From NCBI GenBank assembly GCA_030669265.1, contig DAOVDY010000021.1, forward strand, positions 1 through 8,186: a stretch of DNA of 8,186 bases, written 5' to 3'. Below, piece by piece: positions 1-5,932 of the stretch. This stretch comes from Desulfobacteraceae bacterium (lineage in GTDB: Bacteria; Desulfobacterota; DSM-4660; Desulfatiglandales; B25-G16). The position numbers were made by a program, and so were the translations under genes. The notes beneath the pieces were generated by a model. That model was not told the DNA's origin and ran no database searches. It saw nothing but the letters and a program-made list of their open reading frames with translations. Numbering within the stretch: position 1 is the first letter of the stretch; every line of letters begins with the position of its first letter.

Positions 1-580
1 ATACATAACCAAAGAGACCAGCACAAGCTATATTTGCAATCAGACCTCCTATCGTACCTTCCCAGGTCTTTCCAGGACTGATCCGGGTTAGTTTATGTTT
101 TCCAAAAAATTTTCCGCAATAGAAGGAACCAGTATCACCAGCAAAAATAACGGCCAGGATGAAAAAGATCCACATGCGGCCCTGAGAAAGTCCCGCGATT
201 ATTGCGAGAAGAACCAGAGGTAAACAGATATAAAATGGCCCCATAATTAGGTTAGTAATGTCGCTCATTCTGTGGTGATTTTTCGGATAGGTGAATATAA
301 AAAAGGCTAATGGAAAGATAACAAAAAAGGGGAATATTGCAATATAGCGGTGGCTGTTAATTAAGATAGAAGCAAATAGGATGACGGTTAAGACATAATT
401 AAAGAAGACAATTTTTTCCGATATCTTAGGTTTCATCAGTGAATAAAATTCGTTCAAACTTACTAACGCTGCAAACAGAATGAGAATGATAAAAACCCAT
501 GAAGGGGCGTACTGTATTACTCCAATAAGAAAAAGGATGGCTATAGAGGCTGTTATTACCCTCTTCATATGCATTGTCAT
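1..580 (-). CDS. cdsA: Phosphatidate cytidylyltransferase, 3' end cut by the window edge
   Basis: CdsA makes CDP-diacylglycerol from phosphatidic acid and CTP in the inner membrane, the branch point for bacterial phospholipids. I translated 193 codons by hand from the ATG at 578-580. The protein is strongly hydrophobic, with several membrane segments. Near residues 144-180 it carries GDTGSFYCGKFFGKHKL, followed by ISPGKTWEGT, the conserved central block of the family. The C-terminal CDP-alcohol signature lies beyond base 1, so about 70-90 residues of a usual 265-285 are missing from view; this is an edge cut, not a broken gene. The start is only 3 nt after the uppS stop, with AAGGG at the uppS 3' end as possible ribosome binding site. 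In-frame ATGs at 572-574 and 566-568 are alternatives. Position after uppS matches the conserved cluster order. Identity is confident; the exact start is less so. Confidence 0.93.
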   Translation of the reverse strand, partial: MTMHMKRVITASIAILFLIGVIQYAPSWVFIILILFAALVSLNEFYSLMKPKISEKIVFFNYVLTVILFASILINSHRYIAIFPFFVIFPLAFFIFTYPKNHHRMSDITNLIMGPFYICLPLVLLAIIAGLSQGRMWIFFILAVIFAGDTGSFYCGKFFGKHKLTRISPGKTWEGTIGGLIANIACAGLFGYV

Positions 581-583
581 TGT

Positions 584-1333
584 TTACCCTTTTTTCTTAG
601 GTGGAGTTATCTGGTCTCCGGTGGAACCGAAACGTCTTTCACGTCTTTGGTAATCGAGAAGGGCTTCCAGGTATCGCTCTCTGTGGAAGTCTGGCCATAG
701 AGCAGGACTAATAAAGATCTCTGTATAGGCTGTTTGCCACAGAAGAAAGTTACTTATCCTATATTCCCCACTTGTTCTTATAAGTAAATCGGGATCTGGG
801 ATATAAGAGGTATAAAGATAGTTAGATAAACGCTCTTCTGTAATCTGCTTAATATTTAATGTAGCCTTTTCAATGTCTTTTAGCATATTTTTTACTGCCC
901 ATACAATTTCCTGTCTTCCTCCGTAGCTCAAGGCAAGGATTAAATTCATCTCTTTATTGTGTGCAGTTTTTTCTATTGTTTGCCACAGGGCTCTTTGAAC
1001 CTCTGGTGGAAGCTTTTCTGTTTGCCCAATTGATAATAGCCTGATCCCATTATCGAGCATCTCTTTTGTTTCAATCTTAAGATAGCGAGTCAGAAGATTC
1101 ATCAAGGCATTGATTTCATATTTAGGCCTTTTCCAGTTTTCCTCGCTAAAGGCATAGAGAGTGAGCCATTTTATGCCTAATTCCCTACTAGTTTTGATAA
1201 CATCCCTTATAGATTCTACCCCTTTTTTGTGACCAACAATCCTGGTAAGGCCTCTTTTTTTTGCCCATCGGCCATTACCATCCATTATGATAGCAACATG
1301 CTGGGGTAATTTATCTGGGTTTAATCGTTCCAT
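584..1333 (-). CDS. uppS: Isoprenyl transferase (undecaprenyl diphosphate synthase)
   Basis: This cis-prenyltransferase condenses isopentenyl diphosphate onto farnesyl diphosphate to give the C55 lipid carrier used for peptidoglycan and O-antigen. At 249 residues it has the normal length. Visible motifs in order are IIMDGNGRWA (catalytic Asp18), GHKKG near 34-38, FSEENWKRP near 62-70, ALSYGGRQEI near 134-143, and RTSGEYRISNFLLWQ near 186-200. Arg186, Arg192 and Glu205 match the diphosphate-binding Arg pair and the Mg-binding Glu of the E. coli enzyme. The ATG at 1331-1333 gives the expected N-terminus, but I see no clear Shine-Dalgarno sequence ahead of it. That is odd for an operon gene and may reflect the foldback element inserted 47 bp upstream. 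cdsA follows after 3 nt, so the two are probably translationally coupled. The chain length of the product is inferred from context only. Confidence 0.97.
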   Translation of the reverse strand: MERLNPDKLPQHVAIIMDGNGRWAKKRGLTRIVGHKKGVESIRDVIKTSRELGIKWLTLYAFSEENWKRPKYEINALMNLLTRYLKIETKEMLDNGIRLLSIGQTEKLPPEVQRALWQTIEKTAHNKEMNLILALSYGGRQEIVWAVKNMLKDIEKATLNIKQITEERLSNYLYTSYIPDPDLLIRTSGEYRISNFLLWQTAYTEIFISPALWPDFHRERYLEALLDYQRRERRFGSTGDQITPPKKKG

Positions 1334-1380
1334 TTGAGATAATTGCTTAAAATTTAGTGAATTTCAAACTGCTTGTTTTT

Positions 1381-1620
1381 GGGGCATGTGTATCTTTTTT
1401 TGCTTATGCTCTTATAAATATAGTTCAGTTTAGTTGTCGTTTCAAAAATGGTTTATATAGACGGATCATATGACTCTAAGGTCAAGTTGCCCTTCGGCCT
1501 CGAGCGACTCGACATGAGCTCGCCGACATGTCTCAGGGCCGAGAGGCTATAAACCATTTTGAAACGACATGGCACGGCGCCCTGTTAGAATGGCATAACA
1601 AAAAAAGATACCCATACCCC
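1381..1620. mobile_element. MITE-like foldback element, 240 bp, between frr and uppS
   Basis: Both ends begin with GGGG and form terminal inverted repeats. Bases 1381-1402 match the reverse complement of 1599-1620 at 20 of 22 positions, including a run TATCTTTTTTTG, and similarity continues for about 6 more bases after a one-base indel. A second inverted pair lies inside. The two pairs are nearly symmetric: the inner arms start 55 bp from the left end and 52 bp from the right. The centre is GC-rich, unlike the surrounding AT-rich DNA. No transposase gene is encoded. The short size, inverted termini and absence of coding capacity fit a miniature inverted-repeat element mobilised in trans. I see no target-site duplication in the flanks (left ...CTTGTTTTT, right TCCTTCAAAT...), so a degenerate insertion-sequence remnant or an immobile structured repeat is also possible. 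Confidence 0.6.
1436..1568. repeat. Inner inverted repeat of the foldback element with GC-rich core
   Basis: The left arm 1436-1457 and right arm 1548-1568 are reverse complements except that the left has five A residues and the right four. They enclose about 90 bp. The core around 1487-1546 is GC-rich and contains further short inverted pairs, for example GACATG at 1511-1516 against CATGTC at 1527-1532, and GGCCTCG at 1496-1502 against CGAGAGG-like bases near 1540. Transcribed as part of the rpsB-to-cdsA message, the arms could fold into a long stem. A role as RNA structure, processing site or transposition end cannot be told apart from sequence alone. Confidence 0.65.
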
Positions 1621-1706
1621 TCCTTCAAATTTTGAGTAGATACAATTTGCGTGGCTTAGATAAAGAATATGAGAGGATAATTTAATGATTTTAAAGATAG
1701 TAAGAA

Positions 1707-2264
1707 TCAAAATTCGAGTATTTCCTGCTCTTTTTCTTTTCTGATTTCATCTATTTTTTCAATGGATTTATCAGTAATTTTTTGCACTTTATCATGATAA
1801 TTATACATCTCGTCTTCTGATATTTCGCCATCCTTTTTTAACTCTTTTAACATCTCGTTTGCCTCACGGCGGTGGTTCCGTATACTCACCTTGCTCTCCT
1901 CGGCCATTTTTTTGGCCATTTTGGCGAGCTCTTTTCTCCTCTCCTCTGTTAATGGAGGTATTGAGATCCTAATTAGTTTTCCATCGTTCATAGGCGTGAG
2001 GCCAAGTTCTGATTTCAGTATGCTTTTCTCAATATTTCCTATGATGGATTGATCCCAGGGCTGGATGGTTAAGAGTCTGCTTTCCGGGATGCTAATAGAG
2101 GCTATTTGATTAAGGCGCATCTGGGTTCCGTAACATTCAACTTTTAAACCCTCAAGAATGGAGGTGGAAGCCCTGCCTGTTCTCATTTTCTTGAATTCTT
2201 GATTCAGGGACTCAGCGGTTTTTTCCATTTTTTGGCGCATCTCTGATAAGATTTCATCTTTCAT
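1707..2264 (-). CDS. frr: Ribosome recycling factor
   Basis: RRF works with EF-G in the cytoplasm to split the post-termination ribosome. The 185 residues equal the family's standard length. The N-terminus (MKDEILSEMRQKMEKT) starts the three-helix bundle. FKKMRTGRAS follows near residues 24-33, and the conserved Arg-rich VSIRNHRREANEMLK lies near 126-140. IQPWD and SELGLTP in the middle belong to the second domain. The ATG at 2262-2264 has an excellent ribosome binding site, AGGAGAAGG, lying within the end of pyrH. The gene overlaps pyrH by 11 bp, so translation is likely coupled. No key residue appears to be missing. The foldback element separates this gene from uppS downstream. Confidence 0.98.
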   Translation of the reverse strand: MKDEILSEMRQKMEKTAESLNQEFKKMRTGRASTSILEGLKVECYGTQMRLNQIASISIPESRLLTIQPWDQSIIGNIEKSILKSELGLTPMNDGKLIRISIPPLTEERRKELAKMAKKMAEESKVSIRNHRREANEMLKELKKDGEISEDEMYNYHDKVQKITDKSIEKIDEIRKEKEQEILEF

Positions 2265-2997
2265 CGCCTTCTCCTGCTATTAGTGTGCCTATCTTGTGGC
2301 CGGAAACAATTTTTTCTATATTCCCCTTTTTGCCTATATTAAAAACAATAATAGGGACTTGCTGTTCCATAGCCATAGATATGGCCGTTAAGTCAATTAC
2401 CCTGAGCTTATTTTTTAATACCTCCTCATAACTAATTTTGCTAAATAGTTTAGCATCTGGTTCTTTGGATGGGTCTTGATTATATACGCCATCAACTTGA
2501 GTAGCCTTAAGAATAGCTTGAGCATTAGTTTCCATAGTCCGTAAGGTGGCTGCAGTATCTGTAGTGAAGTAAGGATTTCCAGTGCCTCCTGCAAAAATTA
2601 CAATCCTTCCTTCATCTAAATGTCTAAGCGCTCTTTCTCGAGTATATGATTCTACCACTCTTTCTATTTCTATAGCCGTCATAACAGTACATGGAGAATC
2701 AGCTGCGTTTAGAGCTTCATTTAAGGCAAGTGCATTTATAATAGTAGCCAACATTCCCATGTAATCAGATGTTACTCTTCCAATACTATATTCAGAGGAT
2801 TTTATTCCCCTGAAAATATTACCACCACCTATTACAATGGCTATCTGTACACCAAGCTTATGAGTTGAATGGATATCAGAGGCAATATCCTTGAGAGTCT
2901 GGGGATCTATACCACTCTTTTTATCTCCCATCAGGGATTCGCCACTCAGCTTTAGTAGTATGCGATTAAAGGTAAGTTTTCTGCTATATACTGACAT
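2254..2997 (-). CDS. pyrH: Uridylate kinase (UMP kinase)
   Basis: PyrH phosphorylates UMP to UDP with ATP, a committed step feeding UTP and CTP pools, and belongs to the amino acid kinase superfamily (hexameric, cytoplasmic). Visible motifs are LLKLSGESLMG near 14-24, IVIGGGNIFRG near 54-64, RVTSDYMGMLAT near 74-85, and FAGGTGNPYFTTDTAA followed by DGVYNQDPSKEPDAK for nucleotide binding. I chose the ATG at 2995-2997, giving 247 residues, close to the family norm of about 240. An in-frame TTG at 3019-3021 would add 8 residues and lies only 5 nt after the tsf stop. Neither start has a strong Shine-Dalgarno sequence, so coupling to tsf is possible and the start remains open. The 3' end overlaps frr by 11 bp. 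Confidence 0.96.
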   Translation of the reverse strand: MSVYSRKLTFNRILLKLSGESLMGDKKSGIDPQTLKDIASDIHSTHKLGVQIAIVIGGGNIFRGIKSSEYSIGRVTSDYMGMLATIINALALNEALNAADSPCTVMTAIEIERVVESYTRERALRHLDEGRIVIFAGGTGNPYFTTDTAATLRTMETNAQAILKATQVDGVYNQDPSKEPDAKLFSKISYEEVLKNKLRVIDLTAISMAMEQQVPIIVFNIGKKGNIEKIVSGHKIGTLIAGEGDER

Positions 2998-3026
2998 AAT
3001 GTGTTTAGGTGTATTGCCCAAATATG

Positions 3027-3635
3027 TTATGCTTTATCTTCAGTTTCCCCTAGCTTAAACCTGATGAATCTTTTTATAATAATATTTTCACCAGTTTTAG
3101 CCTTCAACTCATTCAGAAGATTTTGAATAGTTGTATCAGGATCTTTTACATAGGCTTGATTTAGCAGACAGACTTCGGAGAAAAATTTCTTTAACTTTCC
3201 CTCAACAATTTTTTCCACAACCTTTTCCGGCTTACCTGATTGGAGAGCTTGATCCCTATATATTTCTTTCTCCCTTTCAACTATCTCTGAGGGTAGATCT
3301 TCAGGAGAGATAGCGATTGGATTGGTTGCTGCTATATGCATGGCCAGGTTTTTTGTGAAATTCGTAAAATCTTCTGTTTTGGCGCTGAAATCAGTTTCAC
3401 AATTTGCCTCTACAAGAACGCCAATTTTTCCTCCCATATGCACATAAGACTGGATTTGCCCCTCTGAAGTGATCCTGCCTTCTCGCTTTTGGGCCTTTGC
3501 TATACCCTTTTTTCTTAATATATCAATAGCCTTACCATTATCTCCACTTGCCTCCTTGAGGGCATTTTTGCAATCCATTATGCCGACACCTGTCTTTTCT
3601 CTAAGTTCTTTTACCGACTGAATTGATATTTTCAA
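3027..3635 (-). CDS. tsf: Elongation factor Ts, short form
   Basis: EF-Ts is the nucleotide exchange factor that regenerates EF-Tu-GTP. The 202 residues match the short, one-core type (as in Thermus) rather than the roughly 283-residue E. coli type. VKELREKTGVGIMDCKNAL near 8-26 is the N-terminal domain motif, and ANCETDF near 77-83 is the EF-Tu contact motif. It reads TDFS where TDFV is usual, a mild departure. The start is TTG at 3633-3635. It is supported by an AAAGGAG ribosome binding site about 8 nt upstream and by the family's expected N-terminus; the next in-frame Met (residue 20) falls inside the conserved motif. A perfect 12-bp inverted repeat abuts this ribosome binding site. The gene follows rpsB after a 200-bp spacer and precedes pyrH, the conserved order. 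Confidence 0.97.
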   Translation of the reverse strand: MKISIQSVKELREKTGVGIMDCKNALKEASGDNGKAIDILRKKGIAKAQKREGRITSEGQIQSYVHMGGKIGVLVEANCETDFSAKTEDFTNFTKNLAMHIAATNPIAISPEDLPSEIVEREKEIYRDQALQSGKPEKVVEKIVEGKLKKFFSEVCLLNQAYVKDPDTTIQNLLNELKAKTGENIIIKRFIRFKLGETEDKA

Positions 3636-3652
3636 TGTGCTTTCTCCTTTTG

Positions 3653-3688
3653 ATAAGCCTTAGGATTATTTATAAGCCTAAGGCTTAT
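3653..3688 (-). promoter_or_regulatory. Perfect 12-bp hairpin touching the tsf ribosome binding site
   Basis: Bases 3653-3664 (ATAAGCCTTAGG) are the exact reverse complement of 3677-3688, with a 12-nt AT-rich loop. In the minus-strand transcript the stem ends one or two bases before the AAAAGGAG of tsf. No U-run follows, so it is not an ordinary intrinsic terminator. It could modulate ribosome access, act as an RNase processing or stabilising stem between rpsB and tsf, or be an operator. The structure is directly visible; the role is inference. Confidence 0.5.
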
Positions 3689-3835
3689 TTACCTTTATGA
3701 GCCGCTGGATCATTGTTAAAGTTCTCTGCGTGCCTCGTTAAATATGTTCACTCATAAGAGGTTTCATTTATAGAGGATTTATTTAACGGGGTGAATACGG
3801 GGTATAATGCCGTATGTGAAACCTAAGGGATTGTG
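3689..3835. other. rpsB-tsf spacer with interleaved inverted repeats
   Basis: Together with the hairpin above this makes a 200-bp gap between rpsB and tsf. Two inverted pairs interleave: 3736-3744 with 3780-3788 (9 bp, CGTTAAATA), and 3759-3766 with 3817-3824 (8 bp, AGGTTTCA). A third pair, 3795-3800 with 3810-3815 (ATACGG), nests near the rpsB stop. The A-B-A'-B' order would allow mutually exclusive stems or a pseudoknot in the message. Repeats of 8-9 bp can arise by chance in AT-rich DNA, so support is modest. No gene is seen here. Confidence 0.35.
3767..3795 (-). promoter_or_regulatory. Candidate internal promoter for tsf
   Basis: On the minus strand, TTCACC (3790-3795) and TATAAA (3767-3772) are separated by 17 bp. 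They match the sigma70-type boxes at 4 of 6 and 5 of 6 positions. A start near 3760 would give a leader of about 125 nt that includes the 12-bp hairpin next to the tsf ribosome binding site. Extra promoters ahead of tsf are plausible given the long gap, but this call rests only on box matches. Confidence 0.35.
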
Positions 3836-4714
3836 CTATTCCGTTTGTGTTTGAATTTTCTCAGGCTCTTTAACCTTGGAGGGCTTAGCAGGTTTATGTT
3901 TCTTAGTTACTACTATAACTTCAGGTCCTTCCTCCCTCTCTTCAGTGGATGTAATTTCTTCACCCTTAATTTCTTCTAATTCGGTTTCTTTCTTTGTCTC
4001 AAGTTCTTCTTCAGCCCTTAGTTTTTCCTCTCTCTCCTTATGTCCTTCAATGCAGGCATCAGCAATGATAGAGGTCAATAGCCTGATGGACCTTATAGCA
4101 TCATCGTTTCCGGGGAGCACAAAATCAATATCTTCTGGATCTCCATTTGTGTCAACAATAGCAGCAAGAGGAATTCCTAATCTTTTCCCTTCATTAAGTG
4201 CAATTTTTTCCTTCTTTGTATCCACAATAAAAAGCGCTGATGGCGGTTCGTCCATATTTTTGATGCCGCCCAAGTTTCTTTCTAATTTTGTAAAATCTTT
4301 TTCCATCTTCAATATTTCTTTTTTTGTATAGCGGCTGAGGCTTCCATCTTTTTTCATTTCTTCAAGCTCTTTGAGTCTATTGATGCTTTTTCTCATGGTT
4401 TGAAAATTAGTAAGTGTGCCCCCCAGCCATCTATTACAAACATAAAACATACCACATCGTTCAGCCTCTTCTACAATGGAATCCTGAGCCTGTTTTTTTG
4501 TGCCCACAAAAAGCACGCTTCCACCTTCTGATACTGTCCTCACAAAAAATGAATAAGCCTTTTTTAATAATTTAGCTGTGTTTTGCAGATCAATAATATA
4601 GATGCCGTTCCTGGCTCCAAATATGTAAGGCTTCATTTTAGGGTTCCATTTTCTTGTCTGATGTCCAAAATGAACCCCAGCCTCTAATAGAAGTTTCATA
4701 CTAATTTCTGGCAT
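3836..4714 (-). CDS. rpsB: 30S ribosomal protein S2
   Basis: S2 sits between the head and body of the small ribosomal subunit and helps recruit S1. Family motifs are plain: [20 protein letters not shown] near residues 11-30, [36 protein letters not shown], and the second signature near 160-205 containing [12 protein letters not shown] and [12 protein letters not shown]. At 292 residues it exceeds the usual 230-260. The last 65 or so residues form a highly charged Glu/Lys tail, predicted to be disordered or coiled, ending PEKIQTQTE. The ATG at 4712-4714 has a strong AAGGAGG ribosome binding site 9 nt upstream. The gene begins the translation/lipid cluster, with tsf downstream. The tail's function is unknown; such extensions occur in S2 from several lineages. 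Confidence 0.98.
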   Translation of the reverse strand: MPEISMKLLLEAGVHFGHQTRKWNPKMKPYIFGARNGIYIIDLQNTAKLLKKAYSFFVRTVSEGGSVLFVGTKKQAQDSIVEEAERCGMFYVCNRWLGGTLTNFQTMRKSINRLKELEEMKKDGSLSRYTKKEILKMEKDFTKLERNLGGIKNMDEPPSALFIVDTKKEKIALNEGKRLGIPLAAIVDTNGDPEDIDFVLPGNDDAIRSIRLLTSIIADACIEGHKEREEKLRAEEELETKKETELEEIKGEEITSTEEREEGPEVIVVTKKHKPAKPSKVKEPEKIQTQTE

Positions 4715-4806
4715 GAAAATAATCCTCCTTTTCGTTCGCTTTTTTTAAGGCTTGATAAAGAATAAATTCCTTTTTAAATAGCAGTGTGGATTTAAAATGT
4801 TTGTTT

Positions 4807-4835
4807 TATGTATACCTTTTTTTAATTACTATCAA
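4807..4835 (-). promoter_or_regulatory. Probable rpsB promoter
   Basis: On the minus strand TTGATA (4830-4835) and TACATA (4807-4812) are 17 bp apart, separated by an A-rich spacer. A transcript starting near 4800 would have a leader of about 85 nt before the rpsB ATG. I see no strong stem or known r-protein leader motif in that leader. The placement just upstream of the first gene in the cluster supports the call. Confidence 0.45.
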
Positions 4836-5107
4836 GGAAAAAATCCATTCCTTCTTAATGAACATAATAAACCCTATATATCGCTGAGATACATATCGAG
4901 AAGATCATCGATTTTTTCACCTATTTTGAATGCAGGGATATCGGATCAGCGGTAGCAAAAAATCAAGATAGGTTAGATAAAAAGGGGAGATGTATACGGG
5001 CTGTTAATTGATGATTGACAATTGTAAATTGTCCCCGATTCTCCCGAAGTGATCCCGATCCCATCGGGACGGGGCGGGACTCGGAAGCAATTGAAAATCG
5101 AAAATTT
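4836..5107. other. Region between livF and the rpsB promoter, no gene seen
   Basis: This stretch separates the liv module from the ribosomal cluster; both lie on the minus strand. Most of it is AT-rich and without recognisable genes. It carries a small inverted repeat at 5017-5033 (GACAATT, 3-nt loop) and the GC-rich palindromic block described separately. A 60-codon minus-strand frame crossing from livF into this region (4963-5145) has no family resemblance and is not accepted as a gene. No U-run typical of an intrinsic terminator follows livF. Confidence 0.6.
5034..5092. repeat. GC-rich palindromic block downstream of livF
   Basis: A short island of high GC sits in otherwise AT-rich DNA just after livF. 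Its centre is a perfect 7-bp stem, TCCCGAT (5053-5059) and ATCGGGA (5063-5069), with a 3-nt loop. Outer bases partly pair as well (TCCCG near 5042 with CGGGA near 5075, CCGA near 5036 with TCGG near 5081). It resembles a REP-type intergenic palindrome and could protect the livF message 3' end. It lacks the U-tract of an intrinsic terminator. Confidence 0.4.
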
Positions 5108-5911
5108 CTAAAGCCACCTTTTCCTGCGTTTGTAGGATTTAACATCTTTGTATGTTTTAATCGTCCCTGTTGCGGCTACTCCTAAATAGAATTCCTTGAC
5201 ATCAGGATTTTCTATAAGATCTTTTGCATCGCCTTCCAGGACGATCTTTCCATTTTCCATTACATATCCAAAGTCGGCAATCTGCAAGGCCATATTAGCA
5301 TTTTGTTCCACTAACATGAGGGTTGTGCCTTGCTCTTGATTTACCCTTTTGATAATCTCAAATATCTCTTTTACCAGCAAGGGCGCCAGACCTAGGGAAG
5401 GTTCATCTAATAATAAAAGCCTTGGTTGTGCCATTAATGCTCTTCCCATTACCAGCATCTGCAACTCCCCTCCACTACAGTATCCTGCAAGGGAATTTTT
5501 TCGTGCAACGAGTGGGGCGAAATAATGGTAAACCAATTCCAGGTCTTTCTTGTAAGGCTTACCCCACCTTGTAGCAGTTCCTACCCTCAGGTTTTCCTCG
5601 ACAGTAAGGTATTTGAATGGCTGTCTTCCTTCCATAACCTGAATGATGCCCAGCCTGGTAACTATCTCCGGTGCTGAATTCTGGATATTATGGCCTTCAT
5701 AATCTATTGTGCCCTCAGTAACCTTGCCATTCTCTGGTTTAAGGAGCCCTGAAATCGACTTTAAGGTAGTAGTCTTACCCGCACCATTGCTCCCGAGCAA
5801 AGAGACAATCTGACTCTTTTTTACGTCTAAAGAAACAGCCTTAAGGATCTGGATTACATCTGAATAAACAACGCTGATATTGTTGATTTGTAATAACACA
5901 TTATTTTCCAT
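5108..5911 (-). CDS. livF: Branched-chain amino acid-type ABC transporter, LivF ATPase
   Basis: LivF is one of two cytoplasmic ATPases that drive Liv-type (HAAT) importers. Counting from the ATG at 5909-5911 (267 residues), Walker A GSNGAGKTT is at 40-48, the Q-loop Gln is near 91, the signature CSGGELQ is at 145-151, and Walker B LLLLDEP is at 165-171. VEQN near 201-204 replaces the usual switch-His motif, as is normal in LivF. The signature has Cys for the first Leu and Leu for a usual Gln. A TTG 18 bp upstream (5927-5929) could extend the frame, but the ATG has AAAGGAAG close upstream and the expected N-terminus. The C-terminus carries about 20 extra basic residues ending YKRRKRWL. It follows livM by 21 nt. 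Substrate is uncertain: relatives serve leucine-type amino acids, amides, or aromatic/organic acids. Confidence 0.93.
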   Translation of the reverse strand: MENNVLLQINNISVVYSDVIQILKAVSLDVKKSQIVSLLGSNGAGKTTTLKSISGLLKPENGKVTEGTIDYEGHNIQNSAPEIVTRLGIIQVMEGRQPFKYLTVEENLRVGTATRWGKPYKKDLELVYHYFAPLVARKNSLAGYCSGGELQMLVMGRALMAQPRLLLLDEPSLGLAPLLVKEIFEIIKRVNQEQGTTLMLVEQNANMALQIADFGYVMENGKIVLEGDAKDLIENPDVKEFYLGVAATGTIKTYKDVKSYKRRKRWL

Positions 5912-5932
5912 AACTTCCTTTATCCTCAAATA

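Larger units (their letters stand above)
1334..1706. other. frr-uppS intergenic gap (373 bp) holding a foldback element
   Basis: This gap is unusually long inside a cluster whose other junctions are mostly a few bases. It consists of 47 bp of AT-rich DNA next to uppS, a 240-bp inverted-repeat element (1381-1620), and 86 bp of AT-rich DNA next to the frr stop. Without the element the spacing would be 133 bp. I see no protein gene in it and no standard intrinsic terminator after frr. Confidence 0.8.

Noticed and set aside
1528..1635. 35-codon plus-strand frame (MSQGREAINHFETTWHG...) through the right half of the foldback element
   Set aside because: It is very short, coincides with inverted-repeat arms, runs into flanking DNA before stopping, and has no clear ribosome binding site. 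It could be a worn transposase end but cannot be supported.
2582..3313. 60-codon plus-strand frames opposite pyrH (2582-2764) and tsf (3131-3313)
   Set aside because: They are short shadows of well-identified genes.
3876..4331. 151-codon plus-strand open frame opposite the 3' half of rpsB
   Set aside because: It is antisense to a certain gene, has a Ser-rich composition mirroring the Glu/Lys-rich tail of S2, and shows no family features or ribosome binding site.
5034..5092. Intrinsic terminator for the liv operon
   Set aside because: The GC-rich stem is present, but no U-run follows on the minus strand.
4963..5145. 60-codon minus-strand frame overlapping the livF 3' end
   Set aside because: It crosses a palindromic intergenic block, overlaps the real end of livF out of frame, and lacks any resemblance to a known family.
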